In this document: piece by piece, positions 35,641 through 47,888 of the stretch
Position numbering within the stretch: position 1 is the first letter of the stretch
Layout: each line of letters starts with the position of its first letter
From: Camarhynchus parvulus
Taxonomy: Eukaryota; Chordata; Aves; Passeriformes; Thraupidae
Direction of reading: 5' to 3'
Length of the DNA: 64,000 nt
Assembly: GCF_901933205.1 (NCBI RefSeq)
Contig: NC_044600.1
Span: 3,472,001-3,536,000, forward strand
Program-made: the position numbers and the translations under genes
Notes under the pieces: generated by a model
What the model saw: only the letters and a program-made list of their open reading frames with translations
Told to the model about the DNA's origin: nothing
Databases searched by the model: none

Positions 35641-37560
35641 CCTCTAATAACTCTCAACTCCTATGGTGAACGTAGGAATGAGTAAATACAAGGGAAAAAA
35701 AAAATATATTTTGGACTTTTTCTGCAGGGAAATGACTGTAATAAATGGAATGCAAGATGCTATGAAAAGGAAGTTGATTTTATTATACAAAATCTTTGGG
35801 TGGGCTGGTTCTACCCACTCCACGCTCTCCATGTACCAGGGTGGTTTATGCATAGGAGAGTTTAGCAAGGATAATTTGTTCACAGGACAGGGGACAAGGG
35901 ATACCAGCTGGCAAGTTCTGAGTGTCCATCCCCTCTTTGCTGGATATCTTGTTTATATCCCACTGGAATCCAGCTGGGATGGGTGGCCCTTCCCTTCTGG
36001 AGCTTGCTTACTACAACTCTCAGCAATCGTAAGCCAGGCTGCTGCAGTGTCTGGTTTTCCCTGGCTCAGACAAGGATTGAAGGTTCATCTTTCATCTGTT
36101 TTCCCCTTTTTGACATCCTCTTGCCCCTCCATGCAGGATGGAGGCCACGGCATGGAAACACCTCCAGGGTTATTTCTGAGTGGTGTCCTGGGAGCAGGAC
36201 TTCATAACTGCTCCTGTAACTCCCAATTCTTTCTTCAGGGGAATTTCCCTCACAGCAGAGCTGATGTCTCTGTGCCAGATCTGTCCATGCAGGTTCCAGT
36301 CACAGCAGTGCCTGCAGTATTTCCTTCTCTGACCTGGCCAGAATCTGTAAATACACATTTTGCCAGGTCTCTCAGACTGCTGTAACAGCTGCTTTGCTGT
36401 CAGTGGTGTCTTCTTGGGGAGAGAGAAAAAAACACCAAGAAAACAAACTTTAATGAGTCCCAGTATTTGAGAGGTGTGAATGTTTGAAAAACACAACAAA
36501 AAATCCTTTTATCAAAGAAGAATGAGGAGTTAATGAATCCATCTTGTCAAATGATTTTTCTTTCAGAGACAGCTGACATTTTCAACTGCTATCTCCATTT
36601 ATAATTTCAATATCTGAAATTCTTCTTCCCCAATCTGAATGCTTAGTCTGAGCTGGGAATGTGTATCAAGAAGGCTTTTCAATACATATGAGAGTGTTAA
36701 ATGTCACAGCTCAGTGGGAGGCTTCAGCTGAGAATCTTCCAGAGGATAAATTGCTGGAAGTGCCCTGCAGAGGAGTTCATCCCTCTGGTGACCAGGCTGC
36801 AAGGTTGGGGTGCTGGGTTCTCTCTGAACTCCCTAAAGTGCATAGTTTAAGGCAGTCCTGGGGATATGTCATTGACCTCGGAATTAAATCTCCTTTTCCT
36901 GGTTTTGACCCTTTCTGTAGACCTGCTGCAGTTCATTTGTTTCTGGATAAGTAGAAATCCCTCTCTGCATTTATCTGTATTCTCCTGTGTTGGAAGTGCT
37001 GGTTGCTTTGCTCTAGACAGGGATTCAGCCTTCTACACAAACATTTCCATCTTGAGTCCTTCCCAAGGGCTGCAGTGCTTCACAAATTGCTCCAGGATGA
37101 GCCTCCATGGGGTCTTGGAGTTGGCTGACCTGAATCCCATCAGATGCAGTGATGGTTTTTGGCAGTTTCCCTCAGAAAGCCAAGCCCAGCCCAGAGAAGC
37201 CCAGCCCAGATAAACCCAGCCCAGGCTCCATCTTGTGCTGCTCCTGGACCTCGTGTCCTGCTCCTTCACCCTCTGGTGTTTGCTGAACCTTGCAGCTCAA
37301 TGGGAGTGTTTGCATGTCCTCTTCACTCCTTGCCTTGTTTCCCATCAAATATTTACAGCTTAAGAAAAGCAAATTTGCTACAAACAAGCACACAAAACCA
37401 AAGCTGGTTAAAAAGTACAGCTAATCCCAGGCAGTGTGGGCCAGAACCTGGCAATCGATTTGAGGCCCCAATGCCACTGGCAGATTTAAAAGACCAAAGT
37501 GCAAACACCATTTGAACATTAATTTGGGTGCTTGCTGTAGCTCCCCAAACTACAGAGAAT
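35641..37560. other. GC-richer non-coding stretch with long open frames
   Basis: Composition rises relative to both flanks from about 35890 to 37510, with CTGG, CCAG and CAGC words. A 240-codon open frame at 35663-36385 (plus) lies here, together with frames of 97-118 codons on both strands. None has a recognised domain, and the 240-codon frame begins in a poor initiation context with tandem TAA stops just upstream. I treat it as an unproven open frame. A 15-bp tandem repeat lies at 37182-37225. Confidence 0.4.
37182..37225. repeat. 15-bp tandem repeat, three copies
   Basis: The 14-base word AAGCCCAGCCCAGA begins at 37182, 37197 and 37212 with one or two changes in the last copy. A frame on the plus strand therefore reads a periodic proline-alanine-glutamine pattern, but the surrounding frame has no other coding signs. 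Confidence 0.9.
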
Positions 37561-38240
37561 TTTGCACCCCCTTGGCTGCTTTAATTTCTTGACCTGTTCA
37601 ATCTCAAAAGACAAGTGTAATTCACACACAGAAGAGTTTTTTAGGATTCTAAAGGGCTGAACGTGTTTTGAGATTCCTTGAGAGGGATGTGGTCCTAAAT
37701 AATTCTGATATAAATAATCAATGATGAAGTCAAATAAATAATACTTTTTTTTTCTGCCTAGAAAAATACTTTTTTCCCTGCCATTTTATAACTTATCAGC
37801 TTGGCACAGTTAAGTTGTTCTGGTCATTTTTATCTAAGATTTGTGCTTATTTAATGCTAAGCAAATCCATTTTCTGACTAGCAACAAGAAGTAAATGTGT
37901 ATCATTTAATATCTCATTTAGCACTTGCATTTTACCTCTCTGCAAACATTTATGGCAATCAACCGTAAAAAAAATGGGTTTAAGAAATTGCTACAGTGAA
38001 GCAAAATAAGCTTTGTCTGCAAATAGTGATGGCATCACCAACAGCCCACTGACAACTACTGACAATTGTTTCTTGCCCTGCTTGAACTTTGATTTGCTGA
38101 ATAGATAAAGCACCCCAATGTATTGACAGAGAATATTTAGATAGCTCTTAAATAAAACCAGCTCTTTCCAGCGAAATCCTTGCAAATTCCCTACTTTATT
38201 AAAAAAAAAAGATTCTTCTTTTTAGCTTATTACCTGTTCC

Positions 38241-38276
38241 TTGGTGTATTATACAATTTTGGTGTACTATACAATT
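38241..38276. repeat. 18-bp tandem duplication
   Basis: TTGGTGTATTATACAATT at 38241-38258 is repeated at 38259-38276 with a single T to C change. It is a recent local slippage-type duplication. Confidence 0.95.
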
Positions 38277-38285
38277 TTATTAGGG

Positions 38286-38312
38286 TTATTATTATTATTA
38301 CTACTACTATTA
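38286..38312. repeat. Compound triplet run (ATT)n(ACT)n
   Basis: Several ATT units switch to ACT units within about 27 bases. This is a short compound microsatellite without visible function. Confidence 0.85.
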
Positions 38313-39847
38313 ACTATAAATTGAGATCTTTTCCTGTGTTTTTAACATTCAGGGTCTATAGTGGTACTGATTTAAAAAAAATAAAAATAAAAACCACCCA
38401 ACCCTCAATGTCTTGCTGATGATAAGGAGCATGCAAAGTATGAATTCTTTTTGACACAAAGTGACACAAGCACCTTTGATACAGAACTGGGGAGGGATGC
38501 CGTTTAACAAGTTTTAATTTCTGGTGCAGCTGGAAGACAATAAAGAGAAAGCATGAGAACAAATTAAACAGTATATAGGTCAATCATTCTATTAGCAGTC
38601 TTCAGGGAGCACACGTCTCATTTACATAATTGTATTTCTGCTGCAACCAGACAGACTGCTGTGCTAATACGTGTTCTTGGTGAGTCTACAAAAACACTGA
38701 GGATGGCCTTTCCTGCATTAGAGTATGGATAACCAGCATTGCAGGAGCAAATGCATTATTAATTTTATCTAATCAGCATTTCAAGGTTAGCTTGACCCAA
38801 TCTACAAAGGGCCCAGCAGCTCCACAGGTGGTGGTCTTTTGAATATTTTCCCTTAAAGCAAAGATTAAGTTCTTATGTTTCTCACACTTATATGCAAGTA
38901 AAGCAAATTTCCAACTTTTTGGTTTAATCTGGGAGAAGCTCTTTGCTGCTTCCTCTGATAAATTTAGGCATCCTGCAGCTGGGACACTTGGTTGGCATTC
39001 ACCTGTTTGGGGTGCTTTCAATTTCTCTTAGAAGATGCTCCAAGAGAGATCATTGCAAGTTTGCTCAGTGATCCTTTATGGCATGGACTGAGTGTGAATA
39101 ATGAATTGTTTTGTATTTAGTGTTCAGCTCCAGGTGTCTCTCCATGTGTAAGGCTGAGCTTACACTCTGCAGTATTTGGCAAACTGATCATTCCATTTTT
39201 TGAAAATTAAGTTATGTGATAGTACAAGCTTACGAATTGGGCAGATTTAAACTTGTGCATTGAGTATAAATCTCTTTTGGGTCTTTTGGGGTCCCTTTGT
39301 AAAGAGCTGGAAGGGAACCTGCTGTTCCTCCATGAGGAATCCCATCCAAGGGCTAAACTGAGGACAGACATTCATTATTGAAACTCCTTCCCTTGAAGAT
39401 AGAAATAACCCTTCCATTTCTTTGAACAAGTTACCAAAAACTGTTGCTATAAAAAATAAAAACAGCCCAAGCTACCCAAATAGTACAACTGGTGAATTTT
39501 ACAATTGCATGTCCTCAGTAGACTTTTCCATGTGGAACAAAACTGGTGTGTTAGGCTACCAAATACATGAAAATCCTAATTACCAGTAAAATAGCCTAGA
39601 GCAGAAACACTGGACAATAGTGTTTATTTTTTAAGGTATTACTCTGAAAAAACCTGTTGGTTATACAGTAGAATCTTTGTCCCAGTATTTCATCATTGCA
39701 TATTTTAAACCAATTCCATAAGCTTTTATTTTAAGGAGAAATGTTAATGTACAACGGGTTCTGGAAAAAAAACAAACAAAAAGCCCACCCCATCACCCTG
39801 TGCTCCAGGGTTTACTTAAATGTTATGATTAGTGAGAAATTTGGTAG

Positions 39848-39857
39848 CCCCCCCCCC
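39848..39857. repeat. C10 homopolymer
   Basis: Ten consecutive C residues followed by T5. Such a run is unusual in this AT-rich window and is also error-prone for sequencing, so its exact length is uncertain. Confidence 0.9.
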
Positions 39858-42800
39858 TTTTTAACTGCAACTTCTGGTAAATATGATAAATTATTTCCAA
39901 TTAAGGGCCAGCAGAACTCATGACAAGTGACACCTCTATCAATTTATTAAAAGAAAATCTCTCTGCACTGGAATAAACAGGGTAGAATATTAAAATATTG
40001 TGCCAGGAGTGTATGATTAATTAAACTTACATTAGCTAGGTAATTCTTTATAATTTAATAGTATGATTTTTCTTTTTTAAGTAGGTATCAATTTTGCGCT
40101 TGTAGGAAGAACAGACTTTCAGCAGATTCCGGTATTTCAAATCTGGCTCGTTTTAACAGCTGAATGAGTTGGAGTCTTTTTTGGGTTTTTCATTATTATT
40201 CCCTCATTATTAATGTGTAATGAGAAAATTGGTCTAAAACAAATCTTTGCTGTTTGTTATATTATGTAATAGGCAACCAAATGACATTGAGTTGGAATTC
40301 AGTGGGATTTAAGCCTTTGTGGTTGATGAGCAACACTCAACATCTGGATTTGCAAGCAGGTTTGATTTGTTGGAAAGCAAAAATAAATCTTGCACAGATG
40401 ATTATCAGCATCTTGAGCACTTTGCAGAATGGATTGTTGCAGGGATCTGTCCTCTGAGAAGTAATGAGTCAGTCTGAACCCAACAGAAATAGGAAAGCTG
40501 AGTTGAGTCATGATCCTTTAAAAAGCACAATTTTCCTTAGATTAACAATAACTGACTTTAAATACAGATTTCTTGCTTTTCACATTGGGAAGGTTATTGT
40601 TATTAAAAATAGACTGCAGAGATAACAAGCACTGATTACGATTTATCTCTGCACCTAATCAAATTCTAAAGGAAGTCTGGTGTAATTTGCGTGGTATCAT
40701 CTTAGGAAGATTACTTTTGGACTGCTTTTCTTGATGAAGTGATGTTAAATATTGTAACTGATTGTATGAATTGGTTTGCATACAGTCTTTCCTCTAAAAG
40801 AACACTTAATCAAAAAAGAAGTTGATAGTATATAATTTTCTTAATGTATGCATAACTATATTTTAAAGGAGTGTTTTCTGAAGTGACATTTCTTTTGGAA
40901 AAGGCATCACACTGATTTTTCTAAAATCCGTGGCTGTTTTAGAGAATGTGAAATGTGCAGTGCATCTGACAGGCTGGAGGCAGGGAATTTTTTATTCTTT
41001 TCTTGACCAACAAATTGTGGTAAAGCTGCAGATATCACTTGTGCCTTTCTGTACCCAGGCAAGAAGGAATTGCAACTTTCTCACTGGGAAAATGAGATCA
41101 CTGAATAAATGGTGACAGGAATTTAAATGGAGACAAGTTTTTGGGATTTTTTTTTTTGACTATAGAACTCTAAACATGTAAATTCTAACATATTTTTCAG
41201 TTAGTTCTGGGGATGACTTAGCACTGTCAGTTTATCCCTTGCCAGTGAGAAATTCAGCAATATGGCTTTTGCCAATGTGCCTTTGGACTTGTTGGCACTC
41301 CAGGCTTGGCAGTGTTTGCAATTCCTGCGCTCAGCCTGGGGCAGTCAGCTCAGGGGCGTAGCACAGAGCAGCCAGCATGGCAGAACACAGCATCTCACAT
41401 TCCACACACAGATGGGGATTTGCAGTCAAGACACCATTACAACAGCCATGCATATTCATATAGGTACATGGCATTACTACTTTTCGCAAATATGGGTACC
41501 TTGGACTGCAATTAGTACTTTTTCCCTAAGATATATGAATGAAATAGGGAAATTATTACAAATAAATAATTAATTTGCATCAAATTTTATATATCTCAAA
41601 TATATTTGCAGTAAAAAAAATTAATTACTTTTTTTCCTGCTCACATGTTTAAAATCAGAGCATTTTCTCCAGTTCTAGAAATAGAAAACTCTTATTTTAC
41701 TGTGCAGTTGTGGTGAGCAAGGACAGTGTAAAATTAAATGCAACACCATTTATAAAGCTTTTCCTTAGGCATCTAATGAAAGTTCAGTGACAAGACCAAA
41801 AGATACATGATATATGTCAAAGAAATGAAGTATTTGATGTGAATGAAATACAGATATGAAAGTTACTCCATGTAGCCCAGCTTCTGTAAGTCTGCATCTC
41901 TGAGATCCACGCTGAGACATTTGTGAGGAAACATATGAACTGAGAATTCCCTGTGAATTTATGCAAAGTGGGAAATGTCACATATGGAGCTCTTGGGATG
42001 GGAGGCAGGTTATGATAATCACTGCAGTTGTATCAAAGAGAAATTGGGAATTTGGAATGCTCTGAAGAACTTCTATAAAACAGGGGCCATGCTCCTTCCT
42101 TGGCCATGTACAATCTTGCCATCATTTCTGGAAGTGACTCTGGGTCTCTATTTTCTCCCCCATAGTGACAATTCTTAATCTTTACAGTATTTTTCCAAAC
42201 TATTAAAAGTAGTGGTGACAATGGGACAGCTCTTTTCCTTTTTACTTATGATTTCTGCTTTTGAAAGCTGTAAGAGTGTAACAGTGCAATATAGAGATTT
42301 ATTGAAGGTCAGAGCCGTTGTTTTGTGGTTTTCATCCCTGGTAATAACCCTAGTCAGTGCTGTGACAACATTTGATGTGTTAGGAAAATTGCTTATTGCA
42401 GAGAAATGCTTTTCCTAGCATGCTGATGTTTTCCAAGAGCAGCCTGAAGCTGCCATTCCTGGTTTTCTTCTCCCCAGCATGTTAAGAAATACTGTGGGAA
42501 TTTGCACTGCTCCTGGGATTCACCTTCAATGTGATTTTTACAGTTGAGATGGAAAGAAGGACAAGTTTGTTCCCATTCTGCCATTTTCATGGAGTGTAGT
42601 GTTTCATTAAGCATCACATGCAGATTTGTTCCTTTCTTGTTTTGAACATTTTGAATCCTTTACAATGTTTTGGTTTTCCCATGAGTAAGTTTTTTCCTGA
42701 ATGGATTCAGAAAAGAGCCCCTGAGGAGACCTTGTACCATCCTCATCTTGCTGTTCAGCAGGAACTGGCTTCTTATGAAAATGCAAATAGGATTAAAGCA

Positions 42801-45800
42801 GAATGCTCCAAGAAAAACATCAGCCTCCTCACTCAATTTAAATTATTTTGTCCTAATCCTCAGCTGAATGTGTACAGATGTAAGAACAAGCTCTCTCCCT
42901 GTCTCAAAACCCATTTGGTGACAAATCACCTAAAACACAGCACAAACTGCCAGGCATATGGAGGAGAGAGCAGACTGGGAAAACCTCCTGAATATTCTGC
43001 TTCTTCCTTCTGAGAGCAGTCAGGATGCAGTGAGGATGAGGAGGAGAAGTGGAGGAGGTGCTTTGTGAAGTACAAATGCTGGTTGAGAACGAGTGGCTGT
43101 AAACATCAATAACTGCAGCTGGGCCTGACAGCAAGGTCTGGGTGCAGAGGGGCAGAAACCTCCCTGAAGTTATAGGAAGCTGAATTAAGAAAGGGATCCT
43201 GCAGTTCTTTTAAGGATGAACTTAGTAAATATGAATTTTTTTACCTGTAGAATTTCATAAAGGTGTTTCCACTCTTACTGGTGCAGGAATAGCATATTTG
43301 ACAAGAAAAGGCTGAAAATGCTTTATTGTTTTAATCAAATTGTGCCATTTATTAGCTAATTTTATTATAAAGAAGATAAAGAGGAAATGAAAAATTATGA
43401 AGGTTACAAATCCAATCATAATGACCCTCTCCCACTGATGTTCCTGCCTCTGATTGTTGATCAAGATACTGTCAAGTTTTAATTAGAAGAACAGTCGGTA
43501 ATATTTCAGTGTAAGGATTGATTAAACACCAGAATTGCCATCTTCAACCCAGTCTTTCAAAAGATTTCTTTTTTTTCCCCCTATTTTTAGGATTACTTTT
43601 GTAGTGCAACAGCTTCAAAATAACTTTAAAAAAGAGTTATTCAATCTGAGGTAGTACCATTTTTCTCACATCTACATATGATTAAACAGAGATCACAGAA
43701 ACTGTGGAAGATTATAAAATGTATTGTCAGCTTTTATTTTATTTTTTAATGTTAAAGGGTTTCTCAGTTTCTCTGGTGCCTTCATTAAGCATTATTTGAT
43801 CTTCAGTGGCTTCTCTTGATTTTGGGGTTAATTATGTCTTTTGATATAAATATCTGTTAGAAATAGATAAGATTCACAGGATGATCATGAAAATGGGAAG
43901 TAAATTCTTCTGTGGGGGAAATTAAGGAAGTACTATAAAGAGACAACCAAAAGAAACTTAAAATATTTTCTGTTGTACATTCTAAATATTAGGAAAAGGA
44001 TCATTAAAGTAAGTAAAAATCAAAATTAAATTTTCAAGAACTTATTTAAAGGCTCTGCACAGTTTTTAGAAATCAGAAGGGATGGTACATGCACTTAATA
44101 GCATCAGAACACCTGTAAAGTCTCATTCCTTCAGTATCTAATGAGTTTCTTTCTTCATGACTTTGATACAGAACACTTTATTTGAAGTCACTTCATTAAT
44201 TTTAAGTAGTCCATGTCTGAAAATATTCCAGCCTTGAACATAGGACTTTTGAGAGTTAAAACCAACTGCTGTAGAAAGTTATTATCTCCCAGATAAAATA
44301 GCAGATGCTGGCTCACAATATTTTCAGCTTGGATGTGTTCTGAGGGGGTTTGGTTTTCTCCCAAGGATCTGGATATTGTAATTTTCACAGAGGAGAAAAC
44401 TTTTGTATCAGTGGGAAAGAATAAACTATGTCTGGTCATGTTCTTGGCCTGCTAGATGATGCTGTAAAGAAAATAAATCAGTGTATGGAGCAAGGGTGGG
44501 TGGTCAGGGAGAATAGTCTGGCAGCTAAAACGTGAGTTTTGGGACATGGATATCTCGGGTATTAAAAGAAAGTGATGGCAAAAAACTATGGCTGTGCAGT
44601 CATAAACAGGATTATCTGAAGGCCACGTTCTCAACAGGATTCCTGCATGTCTTTCCAAATATTAAGAAAGAAGGTGAAGCAAGGCATAAATATTTCATGT
44701 GATTTTAAAGAGAATGCTACAAAGCTCTCCCTGCTGTCATCCCAAGCTGTAGGACTGATGGGATAACACAGGCACCATGGCAAGTGACAATATTGCAATT
44801 ACTTGTACTTAGCAGGGAAAATGAAGATCTGACCCTTGCTGTGGTGTCACCTGAACCAGCAAATATTTACTGTGGTTTGGACAGGCAGCAAGCAGAAACA
44901 CATCGCAAATTTTAATATGTTCAGGATCATTAAGTTGATTGTGTCAATTTGTTAAAGTGCCAAGTAATGATTTTACAGGTAATTAGACTTTAACAGGCAG
45001 AAACAAATTTATGTCCTGCTTGTTTTTATGATGTATGTAATGATAGATATACCATCATCCAAGCTGTTGTTTTTAGGTACACAACACTTCTTAATGTCCT
45101 AAAGCAAATGAAATATTTCATGTCAGGGACTGATCAGTGACTGTATAAAACACATTAGTAGCTTTTCTTCTTTTAGCTCCTTTTAATCGAAGCTCATTGC
45201 TCATGTCAGAAAGATGGAATGTCTCAGGTTATTCCTGCTGCATGGAGAAATGGCAGTGAACCTCTAAGGTCAGGGGAGAAGACAGTAGTTCCAGGTTATT
45301 ACAATTGTTTTTCTGTGGCTGATCCTCATGCTGCCCTGGCAGATTTAGTTTGGTTTATTTCTCAGTGTGAATAGGGAAAAACACACCTCAGGACTGAGCT
45401 GGAGAGGAGTTTGTGGTTTAAGTGTGTTTGCAGAGCAGTTTGTCTGTTTGCTGTTTGCCTTTGTGTACCAGGACCACAGCAAACCACTGGGGTGTTTTTA
45501 AATAAACATTTCTATTGGTGAGAACAGAGGTTTGCTGCTGCTCTCTCAGTTCCACACCCCAAGTGATGATTGCAGCTTCTGAGCTCTAGAAACCAAACCA
45601 GGAGGAATCATTAACCTGCAGTAAGCACTGCATAAATCTGTGTTTGGAGATCCCTTTGCACGTTATCCAGGACTCAGAAACAGCAGCTCACAAAAAAATG
45701 TAGCCTAGAAATTGGCCAGTTCTTACTCTTGTGCAGCAGCTCAGATTGGAGGTTAATTAAAGATGGGCCCAAAAGTTGCTTTGGTTTTCAGCTGTGCTGT

Positions 45801-46252
45801 TATTTTTTCCTGCAGGAAGACAGCACGAGGACAGTGTAGATGGTCCATACATTTTTTTATCTCTTGGAGAAAATCAGTTTTTTTGTTGTTTTTCTTTTAA
45901 TGGCATCAAGCTTCCTGTCAATCTGCTCTATTGTTGGGTGCATTGATTACTAGTGAGATGTGGAGCTGCAGGATGCTGCCTGTTGTCTGACACTTCAGAA
46001 ATGAGATGTTTACTGCAGTGAATTCTTAGATGTAATTGCAGTGTTGCTATTCATGATGATACAGTTGAAATTATGTCACATCACTGGAACAGCAATTTTA
46101 AGTGGTGAATGATGATTTATCTTTGGCAAGAACTAAGTAAAATTATCATCTTGGTGCCATCCCTTGACAGCTACACCCATTCTTTTTCCTTTATGGAAAT
46201 TCAGAGCCTGAGCCTGGAAAAAAATACAGTCCAGGAGTTGATCTGACAAAGG

Positions 46253-46269
46253 AAAAATAAATAAATAAA
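46253..46269. repeat. short (AAAT)n run
   Basis: Seventeen bases of AAAT-type tetranucleotide repeat. Simple repeat only. Confidence 0.85.
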
Positions 46270-47870
46270 CCAGAGGTTTTGTGTCTCAGCCCTGAAAGGA
46301 TCTGCACCTTTAGGGTCCTTTTGCTCTCATCCTTGTACAGGACCCTGGTTTAGTTGAGCTCTGCCATTCAGCTGGAATTAAATGGCAAAGCAGACCTTGG
46401 TATAGTTTTGGAAAAGCCTCATTATTGTCCAACACAAACATAGCACTGTTCATTTTATGGTAAAATTGTTTTTATTGCATTTTAAATAAATCAGTGAAAA
46501 ATAAATGCAATTGAGGTTAATGTCAGGTTTTGTGTATCCAGTTACAAACCAGTGTGAGCTGAGCTGTGGCAGTGGTCAGGGGATGGCTTGCCTTTAATGC
46601 AAAATCTAGGAATTCAGCCTGTTCTCTATTAGATGCTAAGTAAACATCTGCAAAATATGGATTTCATTACTTGCTTTGGAAAATTGGGGATTTCAGCAAT
46701 TTCTCTTTGAAGCTGCCCTATCCTGTGGCTTTTTCAGGAAATAAGAACAGAATTCAGATCTTCAGTTCACTCAAGCAAGGAGAGATATTGAAAATTATTG
46801 CAATAACTGAGGTTTTGTTTAAACTTTCGTTACAACAGATGATGGAGACATTCTCATTTTTCATTTTGCTGAAACAGAAGAGGTCTACGATAAGCTTTTT
46901 AGAAATAGTAATTGAGGAGCTGTTTGTCTTCATTAGCCTGAAGCTGGACAGTAATTTTATCTACAAGAAAGGGCTTACATTCCAAATTAGGGGAAAAAAG
47001 TGCAAAAACTAGACAAAATTTTTACCAGGGTTCCATTATGAATAATTATCTCTTGGATCTCAGCCTGCAGCTAAATTCTGCTACCAAATATTACTCAAGT
47101 CCTTTTAAACATGTTATTTTTACTGTTTTGAGGCTGCACAAGTGAGTCTGACTCCCAATTAAAATAATTTGACTCCACTTTTGATCATGCCTCATTTGGA
47201 TGTCACCTGATTATATCCGGAGTAGTTACAATGAGGTTCATAAATTGTTACATATAAATAAGTAGATTCTTGGCTAATTATGTTTATAATTTAGACTCTC
47301 CTGTGTTCACAGCCACCAGATGCCAGTACAGTTTGCTGTGTGCCTCTGAATTAATTTATAAACATTACAATATCTGTAAGGGAAATATTCAGTTCAGGGT
47401 CCAGTGCCAATCTTCTGCTTGTAGGAGGCACAAAGCCCTCACCAACCAGCTGGAAATTCAATGTCACCCTTCCATTCAGTCACAGGAAAATTGGGTCTCC
47501 ATCAGAATGATAAAATATAATGTTCCAACAAATTTTCCAAGTTGGATGTCAAGATCTTGCTCACCCTTTTGTTTTAATTAAGAGACAGCACAAACTTGTC
47601 ACTGTTATAGTCTTATCAAGGCAATTGCATCTGCAAATTGCAGTTTGAGGATATGACACTTAACATTTCATAACTCAGAAATAGTTTCAAAATCCTGAGA
47701 GAATATGATGAAATAATTTCATATTCTTGGTGGTGGGAAGAGGGAAGAAGCTTCAAAAGATGCTCACCTTGTACAAATGTCAAGATGCAGAGAGAATTGG
47801 CATTTGGGCACCAGATGCCTGCAAAAGCTACAGGCTGCTTCTCAGAGTCAATTTAGCTGAAAAAAGGAAG

Positions 47871-47888
47871 AAAAAAAAAAAAAAAAAA
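47871..47888. repeat. A18 homopolymer in an A-rich tract
   Basis: Eighteen consecutive A residues lie inside an A/G-rich tract of about 40 bases (47860-47900). This could be the tail of an old retroposed sequence, but there is no recognisable AATAAA-preceded gene body upstream and I found no flanking target-site duplication, so I call it only a simple repeat. Confidence 0.9.

Larger units (their letters stand above)
37561..47870. other. AT-rich non-coding sequence, no gene recognised
   Basis: Ten kilobases of unique AT-rich DNA. Chance frames stay under about 132 codons. Simple repeats are listed separately: a tandem 18-mer at 38241, ATT/ACT triplets at 38286, a C10 run at 39848 and an AAAT run at 46253. 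No CR1 end, RNA gene or spliced exon pattern was recognised. Confidence 0.65.
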
